This document shows, in pieces, positions 32,308 to 41,132 of a stretch of 64,000 bases of DNA. The translations under genes and the position numbers were made by a program. The notes below the pieces were generated by a model. It was given only the letters and a program-made list of their open reading frames with translations. It was not told where the DNA came from and did not search any database. The DNA comes from Altererythrobacter sp. H2 (GTDB lineage Bacteria > Pseudomonadota > Alphaproteobacteria > Sphingomonadales > Sphingomonadaceae), in NCBI RefSeq assembly GCF_035319885.1, contig NZ_CP141285.1, positions 1,798,001 through 1,862,000 of the forward strand, written 5' to 3'. The stretch's first letter is position 1, and the number at the start of each line of letters is the position of its first letter.

Positions 32308-33246
32308 TCAGGCTGCGAGTGCGACGTCTTCGGGTTCTTCGGCGGCATCTGCGATCATTCGTCCGCCTAGCTTAAGCAGCAGGCTTGAGGCTTCCTCAGC
32401 CTTGGCCGCAGCAGTGAGAATTGCGCGGTCGTCTTCGCGCAGGAGCTTCAGCCAATGCTCGATGTAGCTCGCATGACTGTCGAGATGCGTCACCGGCAGA
32501 CCGAGTTCGGCCCCGAGCATCGCGCTTGAGAGTTCGGCGACCAGTTCCTCGGCGGCGTAGGCCGCCGTGCCGAAGCGGTTCTTGAGATCGCGCGCCAGGC
32601 GGCTGGAATGACCCGTCCAGTGCGACAGCTCATGCGCGAGCGTCGCGTAGTAGTGGTCGAAGCCGGAGAAAAGGCTGGCGGGCGGCATGGTCACACGGTC
32701 AGGGGTTGGCTCGTAGTATGCCTCGCAGCCCTGGAGGCGCAGATTGACGGGGATCGCGGCAAAGAAGGCATCGAGCTCCGCCTCGCGCCCCTGGGGTTCG
32801 ACCAGTTCGAGCGAGACGGCTGGATGAAACCGCTCGGGCAGGCCCTCGACCTGATCGGCGTTGAACACCGGATAGGCCTTCAGCACCCGGCGCGCCTGGT
32901 CGCTCTTCTCGCCGGTATCGGGCGCTTCGACCTCCTTGGTGTAGCTCTTGTAGAAAATGGCGATGGTCGACTTCTCACCCTTGCGGACCTGGGCGCCGAG
33001 GATTTTGGCCTGGTTGTAGGTCATCCAGTACGGCGAGGCGTAGCCGCACATGTCGGCGACCATCCACAGCCAGAATACGTTCATGCCGCGATAGGGAATG
33101 CCGCAAGCACGCAAGGGTCGCGACACGGGCACGCCGCGCCAGGGCTGGACCCACGGCTTGGTCCCGGCTTCGAGTCGGGCGATGATCTCCTGGGTGATGC
33201 GGGTCGCGGGCGACAATCCGCCGGGCGAGGGTTTGCGATAAGCCAT
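32308..33246 (-). CDS. ardC: ArdC-type antirestriction protein (copy 1)
   Basis: 312 residues, ATG start with AGGAG. The N-terminal ssDNA-binding ArdC domain (EIIARLEAGTKPWVQPWRG, PYRGMNVFWLW) is followed by a zincin-like metallopeptidase with HELSHW and a downstream AAEELVAELSSAMLG glutamate region. ArdC proteins protect transferring single-stranded plasmid DNA from restriction. It lies downstream of the ParB-like gene and a strong hairpin. A second ArdC is encoded at 51494. Confidence 0.85.
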   Translation of the reverse strand: MAYRKPSPGGLSPATRITQEIIARLEAGTKPWVQPWRGVPVSRPLRACGIPYRGMNVFWLWMVADMCGYASPYWMTYNQAKILGAQVRKGEKSTIAIFYKSYTKEVEAPDTGEKSDQARRVLKAYPVFNADQVEGLPERFHPAVSLELVEPQGREAELDAFFAAIPVNLRLQGCEAYYEPTPDRVTMPPASLFSGFDHYYATLAHELSHWTGHSSRLARDLKNRFGTAAYAAEELVAELSSAMLGAELGLPVTHLDSHASYIEHWLKLLREDDRAILTAAAKAEEASSLLLKLGGRMIADAAEEPEDVALAA

Positions 33247-33331
33247 GAGGTGTCTCCTGATGTGGTCTGCCGGCAGGTTCGCCGGTCAGCTCCGCTCAGC
33301 CTCGAGCTCCCTCCGCTCTCTTCCCAAGAAG

Positions 33332-33367
33332 GAAGCGGCCCCTTGGGCGAAGCCAAGGGACCGCTTC
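33332..33367 (-). terminator. Strong hairpin between parB-like and ardC genes
   Basis: Stem GAAGCGG/CCGCTTC (33332-33338 and 33361-33367) continues with CCCTTGG/CCAAGGG (33340-33346 and 33353-33359), with one C/A mismatch between and a 6-base loop. There is no clear U run, so it may be an attenuator, RNA-processing site or ssDNA structure rather than a full terminator. Confidence 0.5.
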
Positions 33368-33400
33368 AGAGGGGCGAGTCGTCTACCTGTCAGGAGGAGG

Positions 33401-35410
33401 TCAGGCAGCCAGCTCGCGAGGGGTCTGATTGTCGTCGTTGGCGCCTTCGGCACTCGAAACGGCTTCGCCGGCGGGCTCGGGGATCTGCGCATCGTCCGCT
33501 TCGACCTCGACGGTTCCGGCGCCCGCAAAGCGCATGACCTCGGGCACCCAGGCGAGCGCGCGTTCGCGCACCTCGACTTCGGTGATGTAGGTCCCGGCGA
33601 AGACGCGCTCGGCGCTCATCGCGAGATCACCCTTCTTGACCGAGGCGAACCGGCTCGACAGGTCCGGACCGCCGACCGCAGCCAGCGCGTCGAGGATCAC
33701 CGCCTTCGACACCCGGTCGAAGTAGTTCACCGCGGTCGGGCGCCACCAGGCGGCCATGTCGATGCCGATGAGGGTGGCGAGATGATCGTGGAAGTCGATC
33801 CTGCGTTCGCCGGCCATGTTGAGACTTGCTTCCAGGGTGCGGCCGACGACGTGACCGAGCCAGGCGGCACGGGCTTCGTCGGAAAGCGCCCGGAAGCGGT
33901 CGAACCGCTCCGACACGTCCGCGCCGCCACGCCAGTTCTCGTCGAGGCCTGACTTGAACTCGGCGAGCGAGGCGCTTGCTGCGGCATCTTTTGCCTCAAA
34001 ACCGATGATCGGGCCGGAAGGTGTGCCGCCCCGCAGTGTCGTTGCCGAACGCGCCCGGTAGTCGAGCGTATCGGCGTCGGCGAGCGTGAAGACCATCAGG
34101 TCGAGCGCGAGACCGGGATCGGACGCGACATGGAGCGCGAGGACGTCGCGGCGCTGCATCGCAAGTTCGTCGACGAGGCGCTTCGACAGCGCCGTGCGGC
34201 GCTTGCCCTCCCCGACTTCGCCCGACACGATCTCGACCGCGTCATCGTTTCCGCCGTCGACCTCCCGTTCGCCGTAGTACACCGGCTGGAGCACCGGCGT
34301 GCCATCGCGCGACAGTACGAGGATCATCCCTGCCTCAGACTTGAGTTCGGACGCGATCACCGGCGGACGAGCCCGGATATCCTGACACTCGCGTTCGATC
34401 GCCTCGATCGCCGCTTCCGCCGCGGCCACGGCTTCCTCTGCACTGTCCTCATCTTCGAGGATCGCGGCATGTTCGTCATAGGAAGTGTCGAGTTCATCGA
34501 GCCGGGCGAGTTCGGCTTCGGTGAGTGGCGCAGGTTCGGCCGGAAGCCGTACGAGGCCATCGACGAGATCATGGCTGGCGTAGGGATCGAGCGTCGGCTT
34601 GACCCACGCGAGGCCCTGCTCTTCGGCAAGGACCTTGGCCTGTTCCTCCATCTTTGCCGCGGCGAGGGTCTCCAGCAACGCAACATCGGCCCAGGCTTCG
34701 CTGTCCTCGTCATCGAACAACTCGCGCTCGATCAGGCCACCAGCAGCGATATAGGCATCGCGCCCAACGAGCCGAGCACGGGGGTCGCTGCCTCGCACCG
34801 TGCCCGAGAGCACCATGCGGCGGATCGAGTCCGGGTTCGGGGCATAGTAGCCGGTCGAGACCTGTTCGAAGACCCGGGCCTGGATTGCCTGGTCCGAAGT
34901 GGCACCGTATGCCTTGGCGAGGTCGAGCGTGATTTCGCCCGAAGCCAGCGCCTCGAACACGGCCGGCGCGAGCTTGGCGAGGCGCAGACGGCCTTCGACG
35001 AACCGGACGGTCAGGCCGAAGCGGCGCGCCACATCCTCGATCGAGGCGCCCACCTCGATCAGCGATGCGAAGGCCTGGGCCTCGTCGGCCGGGTTCATCG
35101 CCAGACGGTGGAAGTTCTCCGCCAAGCTGGTCTCGATGGCACTTTCGGAAGTGTCTTCGAGCACGAGGCAGGTCACTTCCTGATCCTTGGGCAGGACCTT
35201 GTCGTCCGCCAGCGCCAGCATCGCCTTGCGGCGGCGCTCGCCGGCCTCGACCTCGAACTTGCCCTTGGCACCCGGGCGCACGATGAGGTTCTGCAGCAGG
35301 CCTCTTGCGGCAATACTGGCCTTGAGCTCGGCGTCGGCCGCCGGGTCACTATGGCGGCGAACATTGCGTGGCGAAGGAACCAGCTTGTTCAGCGGGATCG
35401 TCTTGATCAT
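33401..35410 (-). CDS. ParB/Spo0J-family nuclease-like plasmid protein
   Basis: 669 residues from the ATG at 35410. The N-terminal ParB domain has IPLNKLVPSPRNVRRHSD, a GLLQNLIVRP segment and EAGERRRKAMLAL (GxRR-type motif). An HTH (IEDVARRFGLTVRFVEGRLRLAKL) follows, then a long acidic helical region (about 300-370) and a large C-terminal domain. It is far longer than partition ParB (about 300 residues), and no parA gene is adjacent, so a partition role is doubtful. Such long ParB-like proteins are common in plasmid leading regions with ardC and ssb. Confidence 0.75.
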   Translation of the reverse strand: MIKTIPLNKLVPSPRNVRRHSDPAADAELKASIAARGLLQNLIVRPGAKGKFEVEAGERRRKAMLALADDKVLPKDQEVTCLVLEDTSESAIETSLAENFHRLAMNPADEAQAFASLIEVGASIEDVARRFGLTVRFVEGRLRLAKLAPAVFEALASGEITLDLAKAYGATSDQAIQARVFEQVSTGYYAPNPDSIRRMVLSGTVRGSDPRARLVGRDAYIAAGGLIERELFDDEDSEAWADVALLETLAAAKMEEQAKVLAEEQGLAWVKPTLDPYASHDLVDGLVRLPAEPAPLTEAELARLDELDTSYDEHAAILEDEDSAEEAVAAAEAAIEAIERECQDIRARPPVIASELKSEAGMILVLSRDGTPVLQPVYYGEREVDGGNDDAVEIVSGEVGEGKRRTALSKRLVDELAMQRRDVLALHVASDPGLALDLMVFTLADADTLDYRARSATTLRGGTPSGPIIGFEAKDAAASASLAEFKSGLDENWRGGADVSERFDRFRALSDEARAAWLGHVVGRTLEASLNMAGERRIDFHDHLATLIGIDMAAWWRPTAVNYFDRVSKAVILDALAAVGGPDLSSRFASVKKGDLAMSAERVFAGTYITEVEVRERALAWVPEVMRFAGAGTVEVEADDAQIPEPAGEAVSSAEGANDDNQTPRELAA

Positions 35411-35420
35411 GGCACATACT

Positions 35421-35473
35421 CCTGATTGCGAGCCCAGCGCATCGACCATCGACGCCCAACCGGCTCAATCAGG
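35421..35473 (-). promoter_or_regulatory. Three-tier hairpin directly upstream of the ParB-like gene
   Basis: Outer stem CCTGATTG/CAATCAGG (35421-35428 and 35466-35473), middle AGCC/GGCT (35431-35434 and 35462-35465), inner GCATCGA-CCA-TCGACGC (35439-35455, one G/T wobble). It ends 11 bases before the ATG. A long hairpin at this place could be an ssDNA promoter, an operator or an mRNA attenuator. The remaining bases to 35720 hold nothing I can support. Confidence 0.5.
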
Positions 35474-35720
35474 GCAAAGCCTCCTCCCCTCTCTCTTAGT
35501 TCTCCAGTTGGACCCTGGCGGATTCGCAGTTTCAAGTTCTCGACCTAGAAAGGCTTGGTCCTTGGCTGTTTGCTGGTCACGGCAGCTTCCGACCAGGTTG
35601 TGCCATTCGAAGTTTCCGAATGAACGGCAGATATCGCGGGAAAAGCCGCCGATCTGCTTGATGCCGTGATGGTACCTCAACCAAGGCCATGATTCAGCGC
35701 AGCCGTTCGGTCGCCGTGCA

Positions 35721-36461
35721 TTACCCGGTCGCGTTCAGATTGACCAAGGACGCGTGCGCTCCGGATGGCGTCGCCCGTGCGCGATCCTCCTGCTCCCGCC
35801 AAGCGCGACGCAGCTTGTGAAGCGAGGGCGCAAAGCATTCCGGTAGGATCGTTGCTGATGCGATCCTGTCTGACCGGAAGTTGCGAAACGCGCCGCGCAG
35901 TTCGCACCAGCCGACGATGAGGCGCACTTTCTCGAAATAGCCGATATGAATCGGCCAGACGATCCGTTCGCTGGTTCGCCCCTGTTCGTCGCGGTAGCCG
36001 ATGGCGAGCTTGCGGCGTTCGGGAATGGCGCGGCGCAGGGCCTGCATGTCGATGGCGTCGGATACCATGCCGCGCGCGTCGCCCGCTGCCAGTAAGCCCG
36101 ATCCGTCGGCCAGGCTGCGCAGATCAGCCGGCAGGATCGCATGCAGCTTGGCGACCAAATCGCGCGCTCCGCGTGCGAGTGCGGCGTCGCCGCGTTCGAT
36201 CACCCACTGCGCGCCGAGCAGCGCCGCCTCGATCTCGTCGGGTGTCAGCATCAGTGGCGGCAGGTCGTAGCCCGCCTCCAGCACATAGCCCACGCCCGCC
36301 TCGCCGCGCACCGGGACTCCGCTGGCGAGAAGGTCCGCCATGTCGCGGTAGATGGTGCGCGGATCACGCTCCAGTTCGTCCGCCAGTTCGCGCGCCGTGA
36401 CGGGGCGGCGGCTGCCGCGCAGGATCTGGATGATCTGGAACAGGCGGTCCGCCCGGCGCAT
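35721..36461 (-). CDS. YafY-type HTH/WYL-domain transcriptional regulator
   Basis: 246 residues. N-terminal HTH_11 (RLFQIIQILRGSRRPVTARE, DELERDPRTIYRDMADL), then a WYL domain (about 140-205: RKLAIGYRDEQG, ERIVWPIHIGYFEKVRLIVGWCELRGAFRNF) that in this family binds a ligand or single-stranded nucleic acid. The GST gene lies 16 bases upstream on the same strand, so they form a GST-regulator operon. Start of the metabolic cargo section. Confidence 0.88.
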   Translation of the reverse strand: MRRADRLFQIIQILRGSRRPVTARELADELERDPRTIYRDMADLLASGVPVRGEAGVGYVLEAGYDLPPLMLTPDEIEAALLGAQWVIERGDAALARGARDLVAKLHAILPADLRSLADGSGLLAAGDARGMVSDAIDMQALRRAIPERRKLAIGYRDEQGRTSERIVWPIHIGYFEKVRLIVGWCELRGAFRNFRSDRIASATILPECFAPSLHKLRRAWREQEDRARATPSGAHASLVNLNATG

Positions 36462-36477
36462 CGTTTCTTCCGACTTC

Positions 36478-37104
36478 CTATGCCGCCATGGCTCCTTCCA
36501 TCAGCCCTTCGGCCGCGGCCACGCCTTTGAGCGCTGCCATGCCATCATACCATGCGCAAATCGAGGGCATAGCAGGCCGTGCCTCCACCAGTCCCAGCTG
36601 CGAGAGGCAGGAGAAGACCGCGAGGTCTGCGATCGTCGGTGCGGGGCCAGCGACGCAGGCGGACTGGGAGAGGTGCGCTTCCAGAATCGGTGCCAGCACT
36701 GCGAGCAGATTCCGCCCGCGTGCGATGGCACCTTGATCGGCCTGATCGCCTGCGAACATCGTGTTGAAGACGATGTCGGAGGTTGCCGGCGCCAGCCGGC
36801 ACTGCGTCCAGTCCAGCCATTGCTCGACTAGTGCGCGCGCATGGGCATTGGCAGGATACCAGTCGTCGAGGCCGTTCGCCCTGCACAGATGGCGCAGGAT
36901 CGCGTTGCTCTCCGCCAACGCCAGGTCGCCGTCGATCAGCACCGGTACCTGCCCATTGGGATTGAGCGCGAGGAAGGCGGCGGAACGATGCTCGCCCGCC
37001 ATCATGTCCACGACGCGCAGCTCATGGGGAATGCCGCACCCGGTGAGCAGGGCGATCACCCGGCGCGAATAGAATGACCAGGGGTTCATGTGGAGGGTGT
37101 ACAT
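36478..37104 (-). CDS. Glutathione S-transferase family protein
   Basis: 208 residues from the ATG at 37104. Thioredoxin-like N-domain: MYTLHMNPWSFYSRRVIALL, NPNGQVPVLIDGDLALAES with the cis-Pro and the glutathione-binding Glu-Ser pair. Then an all-helical C-domain with PTIADLAVFSCLSQLG (N-capping Asp). Expected cytosolic glutathione conjugation or peroxide reduction; substrate unknown. Upstream and co-oriented with the WYL regulator, divergent from the DUF1905 gene. Confidence 0.9.
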   Translation of the reverse strand: MYTLHMNPWSFYSRRVIALLTGCGIPHELRVVDMMAGEHRSAAFLALNPNGQVPVLIDGDLALAESNAILRHLCRANGLDDWYPANAHARALVEQWLDWTQCRLAPATSDIVFNTMFAGDQADQGAIARGRNLLAVLAPILEAHLSQSACVAGPAPTIADLAVFSCLSQLGLVEARPAMPSICAWYDGMAALKGVAAAEGLMEGAMAA

Positions 37105-37222
37105 GGGACGTCCTTTTCTGCTGCTGTGCGACCGAGGACTAGCGAGGTGCTGCTGACAGCATGATGTCAGGACGTTCGGACCAGCCTTGCGGATGGAGGC
37201 CGCCCGGCGGCATAGGCTGGCC

Positions 37223-37531
37223 ATGGAGCGCATCGAACATACCGGCACGCTGCGGCGCTGGTCGGGGGAAAGCGGGAACTGGTTCTTCCTCACCATCGAT
37301 GGCGCGGCCGGCGAGGCTCTTTCGGCCACCCGGCTGATGCGGCGTCTGGAGTCAGGCGCTGCTCGGGGGTTCGGTTCGATCAGGGTGACGGCGCGGGTCG
37401 GCGAGAGCCGCTGGCTGACCTCGGTGTTCCCGCAGAAGAGCGGCGGCTGGCTCCTGCCGATCAAGGCGACGATCCGCCGCGCCGAAGGGATCGGCGAAGG
37501 CGATGCGGTGGAGTGTCTGCTGGAGTTCTGA
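37223..37531 (+). CDS. DUF1905 protein
   Basis: 102 residues from the ATG at 37223. ERIEHTGTLRRWSGESGNWFF, GFGSIRVTARVGESRWLTSVFP, GGWLLPIKATIRRAEGI is the DUF1905 double-psi-like beta fold of about 100 residues. Function unknown. Divergent from GST over 118 bases and convergent with the hydrolase gene. Confidence 0.85.
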   Translation: MERIEHTGTLRRWSGESGNWFFLTIDGAAGEALSATRLMRRLESGAARGFGSIRVTARVGESRWLTSVFPQKSGGWLLPIKATIRRAEGIGEGDAVECLLEF

Positions 37532-37544
37532 GGCGGGACACCGC

Positions 37545-38540
37545 CTATTTTTCGGCCTCCAACTGCCTTGCGAAGAAATCCAGGATCGGCTGGTTGTATT
37601 CATCCTGCCAGAGATGGTTCATCAGGCTGCGCCGTCCGCCTTTCAACAGAAAGTCCGGCTCCCCCGGATAGCCATGCGCGCGCAGCTGCCGTCCCGCCTT
37701 TTCCGCGCAGGAGGCGTCGTTGATGCCATCCATCTCATGATGGAACAGGCGGTATGCCGGCTTTGCCTTGGCTCCGCCGTCATCCCAGGGGGCTTCGTTC
37801 GGATAACTCCCCGCCTTGCAGGAAGCAGGTTCGATGATCTGCTTGCCGGTCTCGTTGTCATAGCCCGCGCCGTTGACCTTCGCGCGCGGCGAAAGGCCTG
37901 CTTCGCACACCCTGCGCCAGCCATAGGGATCGCCGCTGGAGACCGGCGCGAAAGCAGTGACCAGCCCGTTGAAATGCGTGGCCGCGCGCACCGTCATGTA
38001 GTCGCCCGAGGAAAGGCCCGTGAAAAAGATCGCCTCCTGGCTACCCGCCGGCCGCGCCTGCGGAATCGTGCGTTGCATGATTTCCCCGATGAACGGCAGG
38101 TCCAGATTGGCGCGGTCCCGAACCTCATCGTCCCAGATCTTGCCGCAGACGCGCCTTTCGTTGTCGGTCACCCGGTCGGAGGAATTGAGCAGAAAGACGG
38201 CAAAGCCCTCCGCAACCGCCTGCTCGCTGAACCGGACCTGCGGCGCCACTATGCGGGCATTGGCCACGCACCACTGGAAATGCTCGCCGCCGCCGCCATG
38301 CATGAGGATGATGGCGCCCTTGCGCCAAACACTTGGCGGTCCCTTCCACAGCAGTTCGCGGGGCTGGCCGGCGACGTTCACCGTGGCGCGGTTCCAGCCG
38401 CGCTCCATGCACTGGCGTTCCTGGAACGAAGCCGAGGTCGGGATCGCGGCAGCATCGCCGGCGCCTGCCGGTGAAAGCCAGATCGTCAGCGCGATCAACA
38501 GCACAGCGCTGATCGGCAACCAGGACTTGAGGTGACGCAT
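37545..38540 (-). CDS. Secreted alpha/beta hydrolase (PHB-depolymerase/feruloyl-esterase-like)
   Basis: 331 residues from the ATG at 38540, with a clear signal peptide (LPISAVLLIALTIWLSPAGA then GDA). Oxyanion-type ILMHGGGGEHFQW, nucleophile elbow TGLSSGDYM (GxSxG), and a C-terminal H in LFHHEMDG. Cysteines fit a periplasmic protein. It is in the LpqC/PHB-depolymerase-like group by look; substrate not predictable. It lies 38 bases downstream of the LysR gene, same strand. Confidence 0.75.
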   Translation of the reverse strand: MRHLKSWLPISAVLLIALTIWLSPAGAGDAAAIPTSASFQERQCMERGWNRATVNVAGQPRELLWKGPPSVWRKGAIILMHGGGGEHFQWCVANARIVAPQVRFSEQAVAEGFAVFLLNSSDRVTDNERRVCGKIWDDEVRDRANLDLPFIGEIMQRTIPQARPAGSQEAIFFTGLSSGDYMTVRAATHFNGLVTAFAPVSSGDPYGWRRVCEAGLSPRAKVNGAGYDNETGKQIIEPASCKAGSYPNEAPWDDGGAKAKPAYRLFHHEMDGINDASCAEKAGRQLRAHGYPGEPDFLLKGGRRSLMNHLWQDEYNQPILDFFARQLEAEK

Positions 38541-38578
38541 TTTTGATACCCCCGGCAACCTGCCAGCTGTATCGCCGG

Positions 38579-39574
38579 TCAGCATGAGCCTGTCATGGCC
38601 AATCCGCTCTGACGGCCACGATACTGCCGTGTTTCAAAATCAGCCGGGGCGAACTCCCGATGGTCGGCGTGAAGCACCTTGAATCTCGCTACCGACTCTC
38701 CGACCGCGTTCGTTAGCCAGCGCGTGAACCGCGCTTCCGCGGGCTTGCGGACGAGGCGATTGACGGGCCTGAACAGGCGATAGCTTTCGCCGAGCGACCG
38801 CGCCGGTCCGGCGCAGGGAATCAGTCTGCCGGAATGAAGGAAGGCCTCGCCAATGAGCGGCAAGGCGTGGGCTACACCGATGCCGGCGAGTGCGGCTTCG
38901 TACATCAGTTGCAGTGTCGCGTGCTCACGAGTCTCCAGCCGGCTCGGCGAGAGCCCCACGCTGGCGAAAAATCGCGGCCACAACCCGGCGGGCGCTTTCA
39001 CCGTCAACAACGGATAGTCACGCAGTTCGGCGTCGGTCGCGGGAGGAGGCCGGCCATCGGCCAGCCGCGGCGCGCAGACGGGCAGCGCCGGGGCATCGAA
39101 CAAATGCTCTGCGATCATGTCCTCGGGCGCATCGAGACCGCCCCATATACCGATCTGCGCTTCGCCAGAACGAAGGACGTCGAACGAGCGGGTCGGCACG
39201 ATCTCAACTTCGATGCCGTGATCGTGCCGAAGTTCGGCAATGCGCGGCATCAGCCACGTTGTAGCGAAGCTGTGCGAGGCCGCCACCGTAAGGCGCCCGG
39301 ATTCGCCTTCGCGCAGGGCGAGCGTCGCGCCCTGGATCGTCCGCATCGCCGGCTCGACGAGCGCGAGGTAGCGCTTGCCCTCCGCCGTCAGCGCAGGGAC
39401 CGTCCCGGATCTATCGAACAGAGCGGCACCGAGGAAGGCTTCGAGCGCGGCGATGCGCCGGCTTATGGCCGATGGGCTCAAGGCGAGGCCGCGCCCCACC
39501 GCGCGAAAGCTCTGCCCGCGTGCGGCCGAGACGAATATCTCGATGGATTCGAGCGACGGAGCATTGCGCAGCAT
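38579..39574 (-). CDS. LysR-family transcriptional regulator
   Basis: 331 residues from the ATG at 39574. wHTH at 7-65 (SLESIEIFVSAARGQSFRAV, LALSPSAISRRIAALEAFLG, LFDRSG), then a periplasmic-binding-like effector domain (GRLTVAASHSFATTWLMPRI). The arrangement recalls GcvA-type LysR proteins. It lies 46 bases downstream of the phoD gene and is probably part of, or read through from, the phosphatase/receptor operon. Confidence 0.9.
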   Translation of the reverse strand: MLRNAPSLESIEIFVSAARGQSFRAVGRGLALSPSAISRRIAALEAFLGAALFDRSGTVPALTAEGKRYLALVEPAMRTIQGATLALREGESGRLTVAASHSFATTWLMPRIAELRHDHGIEVEIVPTRSFDVLRSGEAQIGIWGGLDAPEDMIAEHLFDAPALPVCAPRLADGRPPPATDAELRDYPLLTVKAPAGLWPRFFASVGLSPSRLETREHATLQLMYEAALAGIGVAHALPLIGEAFLHSGRLIPCAGPARSLGESYRLFRPVNRLVRKPAEARFTRWLTNAVGESVARFKVLHADHREFAPADFETRQYRGRQSGLAMTGSC

Positions 39575-39620
39575 GGACCGCGCATAGCCCCTCCATGTCA
39601 CAGAAATGCGACAGTCGCGT

Positions 39621-41132
39621 TCAGGCAATGCCGGGTCTGCCGTTCTCGATCGCGTGCCGGCCGATCGAGAAGCACGGCGATCGCCGGTCGGCGAGGTTCG
39701 CCACCACCCGCAGATCTATCTCAATCCGCTCGGGCGCGACTGCGAGCAGCACATAACCGGCGTGGGCGTTGTCGTGAAAGCGAACGTGCGGGTTGAGCGC
39801 TTTCGCCGTCTCGAACAGCGCGGCAGGCCCGTTTCGCGATGCGAGGCAAGAGGTCACGACTTCGGCGGCCACCACGGAGGTGCCCGGATCGGCGAAATCG
39901 CGCTTCACGTCGTTGAGCCAGAAGGAGTGCACGTCGCCGCCGAGCAGCACGGCATTGCGAACGGCGGGATGCGCAAGGCTGGCGAGCGTGCGCTGGCGCG
40001 TCGCGGCATAGCCGTCCCAGATGTCGGTGTAGAGCGCTCCCTCGCCCTGCGGCAGGAAAAGCCGGGAGAAGAAGGTCTGCTGGGCGATCAGGCTCCATCC
40101 CGCGCGTTCGGATGCCAGCACGCGCCGTAGCCAGGCTTCCTGCGCGGCGCCGAGCATCGTTTCGGCCGGCGCATGTGCTTCGGGGCAATCGACCGCCACG
40201 CGCGCGCCGCGCTCCGCCACGGCCGGGCATGGGCGGCCGCTGCGATACTGGCGCGTGTCGAGGACATGAACGGAAGCAAGATCGCCCCAGCTGAAGCGGC
40301 GGTAAAGGCGCAGTTCGCCGTCCGCGCGCAGGGCCGAGGGGCGCAGCGGCATATGCTCGAAATAGGCTTGGTAGGCTGCCGCCCGGCGCCGCAGGAACGC
40401 CACTGGATCGGCCGTCACCCCGCCGCCTGCGCCGGCATAGTCGTTCTCGACCTCGTGATCGTCGAAGGTGACGATGAACGGCATCGCGGCATGCGCAGCG
40501 GCGAGATCGGGATCGCTGCGGTACAGCGCGTGGCGTGTGCGGTAGTCGGCGAGCGAAACCGGGTCGGGCGTGCCGAAGGCGCGAACGTCGGGACCGGCGC
40601 CGAAGGACTTCTCATAGATGTAGTCACCCACCTGCAGGACGGCCTCAGCGCCTTGGGCGATCATGTCGCGGTAGCCGGTGAACCAGCCGTGCTCCCAGTG
40701 CTGGCATGAGGTGAGCGCCAGTCGCAGGCGCTGCGGCGCCCGCGCGATCGTCGCGGTGCGTCCGGTCCGGCTGACAGCCCCGGCGAAATGGAAGCGGTAG
40801 AAAAAGGTGCGCCCCGAAGGCAGCCCGCCGATCTCCGCGTGGACCGCGCCGCCGCGCGCGACGGGAGCAAGCGCCCGCCCCGTGCGGATGATACGCCGGA
40901 AGCCCTCGTCGTCTGCGATCTCGTAGCCGACCTCGGCATCTGCGCCGAGGCCCGCAAGGCGGGTCCACAGCACGAAGCCGTGGGTGGCGGGCTCGCCCGA
41001 GGCGACGCCGAGAGCAAAGGGATCGCCGGCGAGCCGGACCGGCTGCGCTGCCGGTCGCGCCGCCGCCGCGCCGATGAAGCGGCTCGCCGCCAAAGCCGCC
41101 GCCGCTTTCAGCAGGCTGCGCCGATCAGGCAT
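39621..41132 (-). CDS. phoD: PhoD-type alkaline phosphatase/phosphodiesterase
   Basis: 503 residues. A twin-arginine signal (DRRSLLKAAAALAASRFIGA) directs export. PhoD core: FALGVASGEPATHGFVLWTRL, the metal-binding GDYIYE, a FDDHEVENDY motif and C-terminal LLGGDVHSFW. The family hydrolyses phosphate mono- and diesters with Fe/Ca. The start overlaps the stop of the TonB-receptor gene by one base (TGATG), so receptor and phosphatase are made together, which suggests uptake and hydrolysis of a phosphorylated substrate. Confidence 0.9.
   Translation of the reverse strand: MPDRRSLLKAAAALAASRFIGAAAARPAAQPVRLAGDPFALGVASGEPATHGFVLWTRLAGLGADAEVGYEIADDEGFRRIIRTGRALAPVARGGAVHAEIGGLPSGRTFFYRFHFAGAVSRTGRTATIARAPQRLRLALTSCQHWEHGWFTGYRDMIAQGAEAVLQVGDYIYEKSFGAGPDVRAFGTPDPVSLADYRTRHALYRSDPDLAAAHAAMPFIVTFDDHEVENDYAGAGGGVTADPVAFLRRRAAAYQAYFEHMPLRPSALRADGELRLYRRFSWGDLASVHVLDTRQYRSGRPCPAVAERGARVAVDCPEAHAPAETMLGAAQEAWLRRVLASERAGWSLIAQQTFFSRLFLPQGEGALYTDIWDGYAATRQRTLASLAHPAVRNAVLLGGDVHSFWLNDVKRDFADPGTSVVAAEVVTSCLASRNGPAALFETAKALNPHVRFHDNAHAGYVLLAVAPERIEIDLRVVANLADRRSPCFSIGRHAIENGRPGIA

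Noticed and set aside
33401-35410. A plasmid partition system (ParA/ParB)
   Set aside because: There is no ParA-type ATPase gene nearby, and the protein is twice the size of partition ParB.
34130-35425. A 431-residue frame antisense to the ParB-like gene
   Set aside because: It is a shadow of the ParB reading frame; no motif or start signal.
35465-35680. A 71-residue leftward frame upstream of the ParB-like gene
   Set aside because: No ribosome-binding site, atypical composition, and it overlaps the hairpin region.
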